A DNA stretch of 64,000 nucleotides. Source: Edaphochlamys debaryana. Taxonomy: Eukaryota; Chlorophyta; Chlorophyceae; Chlamydomonadales. This document shows positions 62,852-64,000 of the stretch, in pieces (the first letter of the stretch is position 1; each line of letters opens with the position of its first letter). Made by a program: the position numbers and the translations under genes. The stretch is taken from the NCBI GenBank assembly GCA_016858145.1, contig JAEHOE010000179.1, forward strand, positions 143,653-207,652, written 5' to 3'. Under the pieces are notes generated by a model. The model was not told the DNA's origin. It searched no databases and saw only the letters and a program-made list of their open reading frames with translations.

Positions 62852-64000
62852 AGAGTTGAGAGAGCGAGACACAGACAGACACCCGTTTACAGAAATACGA
62901 CTGAAGAACGCATTTGAAGCCACTTATGACCTGACAGAGCTAAGCGATCCCCAGACAGATAACCTGTGGCAGGCTTTCAGGCAAGGGGAAAGCGCCGGCC
63001 AATGAGGGGTGCGGAGGGCCCCCGTGCAGCATGTTAAGTCCCATGCAGTGGTGCCTACTGATTCCGAGGGTTGGCACACTGCCCGGGACACCTACCCGTC
63101 CTATAACCCTCAACAATGCTTAAAAGGACTAGAGCTAGCTTAGAGCTGGGAGGTTCGCGGCTTAGCCAGGGGGCGGCGCCTGGTAGGGGAGCCCGCCTGC
63201 AAAGTGGAGAGGCTGGATCTTTCCCTCGCCTCTGTGCCTCTGTGCGTGCACACATGCAGCGAGCACACGGAGTGAGCCGCCGGCCAGGGTCACCGGGAGC
63301 GCAACGGGTCGGCGGTGTAGTCGAGCCAGTGGACCGCCCGGGGCGGATATTACATGCCATACGGCGTAAGTGGAGCGGGGCACTTAACGTGGTTGCACTC
63401 CTTTGCATTCTCCAGTCCATGCCCATTCACCCCTGCTGGCATACCGCTGCGACCCTTTCCCTTCCGGCCCAGTGACAGCGAGCAGGGCAGTCCACGTCAT
63501 TGTTGCTGGGTACAAAGCCCCTGCAGGCCCCAGCGCCCGTACGTGCCTCTTAACATGGTTCCTCGCTCATATCAGGGTGGAGCGAGGCGCTGTGCTCCGT
63601 GGTGCTGCTTGGTCCGGGCTCCAGCGCCGCGCGCGACTTGTTGGGTGCGGCGTTGTCACAGCTGTTGCTCGGTGGGCAACATGCGGGCATGGCACACATA
63701 TACATCATTCTGGCTCGTGCTGTGCGTGGTGGAGGGGGAATGAAAATGCAGGCGGCGACAGAGGGACAAGAGGTCAAGGCGAGGCTTACCCACCCTGCCT
63801 GCCCCTGCTATGTTCCCTGATAACCGTTCAACTCATCCCAGTAACCGCGTGCTGCAACCAAGAAACGACGGACCAATCATGACGTGGCCGAGGGCATGCG
63901 ATCTGAGCCCCGGTTGCACCTCGGAGGCGGAAGCTGCCAGCTGCCATGGTCGGGAGGCAAGGGGGCGCCCGAGCGGCGGTCGCGAGGCAGGTGAATGGGG
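62852..64000. other. Flank beyond the retroelement
   Basis: I see no supportable gene. Several open frames of 70-160 codons overlap on both strands without domains or coherent splice sites. Confidence 0.4.

Noticed and set aside
63403..63882. Plus-strand ORF near the right end
   Set aside because: No recognisable domain and heavy overlap with open frames on both strands; probably chance in GC-rich DNA.

Overview
This is a GC-rich nuclear segment of a unicellular or colonial green alga, most likely of the Chlamydomonadales/Volvocales. Four things point there: many short GT-AG introns in every gene; TGTAA motifs placed like chlorophycean poly(A) signals; proline-rich hydroxyproline-glycoprotein-type linkers; and a gametolysin-type (peptidase M11) protease whose zinc motif has the QEXXH form known from Volvox. 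The genes were rebuilt by hand from splice sites, reading-frame phase and protein similarity. Nearly every junction keeps frame, but no transcript was available.

Layout. (1) 2.5-10.2 kb, minus strand: a 17-exon gene for a type I membrane protein of about 1,012 aa, with a signal peptide, two diverged copies of one ectodomain, a single membrane span and a cytosolic tail. I do not recognise its family. (2) 14.6-16.8 kb, minus: a 5-exon gene for an unknown 367-aa protein with an N-terminal membrane anchor. (3) 18.4-19.95 kb, minus: a 3-exon organellar BolA-family gene. (4) 20.3-28.0 kb, plus, head-to-head with BolA across 336 bp: a gene joining a SAP domain to an RNase Z fold that has lost its metal ligands; one of its introns carries a 24-copy 25-bp minisatellite. 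(5) 29.9-50.1 kb, plus: a giant gene of about 57 exons and 2,990 aa for a secreted extracellular-matrix protein. Its modules, in order, are PAN/Apple and a cysteine-rich WC...DCDGDG-type module (repeated), F5/8-type C, a proline-rich linker, two LamG-like/lectin-like pairs, bulb-type lectin, a gametolysin-like QEXXH protease, and C-terminal PAN modules. (6) 50.3-62.8 kb, plus: a Ty3/Gypsy LTR retroelement starting 192 bp past the giant gene's stop, with a gag-pol ORF ending in a PHD-like finger, a +1-shifted integrase ORF, and a decayed ORF resembling a histone H2B fold. (7) The remaining spacers hold only low-complexity DNA and repeat fragments.

How it fits together. The giant protein looks like an extracellular-matrix or cell-wall component able to bind glycans through several lectin-like modules and perhaps to cut matrix proteins. 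The first membrane protein and the small anchored protein may also be surface or endomembrane proteins, but that is inference. BolA points to Fe-S/redox chemistry in plastid or mitochondrion. The RNase Z-like protein is predicted to have no nuclease activity and may bind nucleic acid. Several introns carry partial copies of the neighbouring exon end with its splice site, and the giant gene has fresh internal tandem duplications, so the region is structurally active.
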